Assembly: GCA_016213105.1 (NCBI GenBank)
Contig: JACRBN010000025.1
Location: 434,001-498,000 of the forward strand
DNA length: 64,000 bases
Direction of reading: 5' to 3'
From: Chloroflexota bacterium
GTDB taxonomy: Bacteria > Chloroflexota > Anaerolineae > Anaerolineales > Villigracilaceae
Shown: piece after piece, positions 62,900-64,000 of the stretch
Numbering within the stretch: position 1 is the first letter of the stretch
Layout of the letters: every line of letters begins with the position of its first letter
The notes under the pieces: generated by a model
Told to the model about the DNA's origin: nothing
The model's database searches: none
What the model saw: the letters and a program-made list of their open reading frames with translations, nothing else
Made by a program: the position numbers and the translations under genes

Positions 62900-64000
62900 T
62901 GGATCACCTCGTAAATGACCGTCTCGCCGGTCCGATAGACTTCCTTCCACAAGTCGCCCTCCAAGCCGTCGAATTTCAGCAGGCCGTTGGGCATGGCCGG
63001 GTCGAGCGGGGTGTACTTGCCGCGCTCCAACTGCCCGACGATGATGTAACGCACGTCATACTTGCGCAGGAAGAAGCGGGCCAGCTCCCGGTCCAGGGTG
63101 TTGTAGAAGGTGTCCACTTCCAGGCCGCGGTCGATGACCTGCTGCGAGAACTGGAGGCGCTGCTGCTGCTGGTGCCACTGCCAGCCCACCACGCCGGGCA
63201 GGCCGGTATAGATCGTCATGCGCGAGAGCCAGGTATACTGCACGCCGGCCGGGGCCGCCTCCAAGATCACGGGCGAACCCTGGACATTGTCCTGAAGCCA
63301 GCGGATGGCCTGGTAATCCTGGTCGAGCAGCATGTCGCGCCCAAACTCGGAATAGGTGGCGTACTTCATATAATCCAGCGAGTCGAGCGTGTGCGGGGCG
63401 AACGGACTCATGCGGTCGCCAACCTTGTCGAGGGTGGCGGTAATGGTGAACAGGAAGGCGCCCGCCACCAACAAATATGTGCCCGTCTGGAAGATCGTCC
63501 GCCAGCGCAGCCGCCAGCGATGGAGGTCGTTGAGCAGCCAGCCGAAGGCCGCCGCCGCGCTGACCGCCAGCATGATCCAGGCTTGCAGGTAGAACTTGAA
63601 GACCGTGTTCATGCGTCCAATGTCGCCGACCACCACGACCACTTCCACCACCAGGGTGATGACCAGCGCCGTGCCGACCAGGAACAGGATCAGCCGCTTT
63701 TCATCGGGCAGGCCCGGTCGCAGAAGCAGGAGTCCCGCCCAGGCCGCCAGGGGCAGGGCCAGCCAGGCAATCTCCACGCCCTTGAAGCCCAGGTAGAGCA
63801 GGGCAGCCAGCAAGACGGCCAGCCCCACTTCGATGACCAGCATGAAGGGACGCAGTTTGCCCAGCGAAGAAACGGGCGTAGCCGCCATCCACTCGCGCGT
63901 CTCCCAGGCCATCCAGAATGCGATCAGGAACAGGAACAATCCCCAATGCGCAAGGTATGACCAGATCGGAGTGTGCTGCCCCGTCCACGGGTCGACCGAG
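62896..64000 (-). CDS. second DUF2298 membrane protein, N-terminus outside the window
   Basis: The frame is open from 62896 to the right edge (368 codons visible), so only the C-terminal part is present. It includes WTGQHTPIWSYLAHWGLFLFL near the edge, several helices, GRMNTVFKFYLQAWIMLAVSAA and RMTIYTGLPGVVGWQWHQQQQR, which align in order with the C-terminal half of the DUF2298 protein at 59945. It is a paralogue of that gene, interrupted only by the DUF952 gene. Confidence 0.9.
   Translation of the reverse strand, partial: SVDPWTGQHTPIWSYLAHWGLFLFLIAFWMAWETREWMAATPVSSLGKLRPFMLVIEVGLAVLLAALLYLGFKGVEIAWLALPLAAWAGLLLLRPGLPDEKRLILFLVGTALVITLVVEVVVVVGDIGRMNTVFKFYLQAWIMLAVSAAAAFGWLLNDLHRWRLRWRTIFQTGTYLLVAGAFLFTITATLDKVGDRMSPFAPHTLDSLDYMKYATYSEFGRDMLLDQDYQAIRWLQDNVQGSPVILEAAPAGVQYTWLSRMTIYTGLPGVVGWQWHQQQQRLQFSQQVIDRGLEVDTFYNTLDRELARFFLRKYDVRYIIVGQLERGKYTPLDPAMPNGLLKFDGLEGDLWKEVYRTGETVIYEVIQ

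Overview
The window looks like a chromosomal segment of an uncultured or little-studied Chloroflexota bacterium, most likely class Anaerolineae. This is an inference, not a database result. The supporting signs are high G+C with short, tightly packed genes, two DUF2298 (Chlor_Arch_YYY) membrane proteins, lipoproteins with Thr/Pro-rich linkers behind the lipobox, a DUF4230 protein, and genes whose TATAAT-like -10 box sits only 6-8 bases before the ATG. No rRNA, tRNA, CRISPR array, transposase or phage gene was seen.

Layout. Positions 1-1148 (- strand) hold a truncated membrane protein and a DUF4230 protein. Positions 1316-6539 (+) hold two PhnD-like lipoproteins, then phnC and an unusually large phnE: a phosphonate/phosphite-type importer without any C-P lyase. 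Positions 6612-16114 (+, with one - gene) hold a SanA-like protein, an HD hydrolase, a large SPFH protein, an OsmC protein, a zinc-ribbon-like hypothetical, a radical SAM enzyme overlapping an FAD oxidoreductase, and pgm. Positions 16178-22446 hold a second FAD oxidoreductase and an APH-like kinase, then a NatA-type ATPase divergent from two ABC-2 permeases, the first of which carries a PrsW-like intramembrane protease domain. Positions 22481-25808 (-) form an accessory stretch: a DUF433/DUF5615 toxin-antitoxin pair with operator repeats, a DUF5680 protein, an A+T-rich YcxB-like gene, an endonuclease IV-like protein and dgkA.

Positions 25880-28961 (-) carry ybeY, pgpH and yqeY. Positions 29058-31005 hold a HET-C-like protein divergent from pduO and a DUF554 protein. 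Positions 31061-34792 (-) carry DsbA-like, lipase-like, V4R, GNAT and TPR genes. Positions 34801-45462 (-) form a signalling and cell-organisation block: a double-XRE regulator, cpaF, a small gene, cpaE, a response regulator, two histidine kinases (one with an MshEN-type N-terminus), an amidohydrolase, parB, parA and a PfkB kinase. Positions 45548-49214 (-) carry khpB/jag, yidC, a beta-propeller lipoprotein, yidD, rnpA and rpmH, the gene set usual near bacterial origins, but dnaA and a DnaA-box cluster are absent. Positions 49356-56070 (-) hold two TrkA-type RCK proteins with a KimA-like potassium importer, then a 1095-residue sensor kinase. Positions 56151-64000 (-) hold two plsC genes, cmk, an Agl23/GT39-like protein and two DUF2298 proteins flanking a DUF952 gene.

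Genes in the - strand blocks are often joined by ATGA, GTGA or TTGA start/stop overlaps, implying translational coupling. Three kinds of palindromic repeat are scattered between genes, and two copies lie in frame inside neighbouring genes. The observations most worth following are the ABC permease/PrsW fusion, the MshEN-histidine kinase next to cpaE/cpaF, the in-frame repeats, the expanded PhnE and the set of leaderless promoters. No stretch of more than 300 bases lacks a gene.
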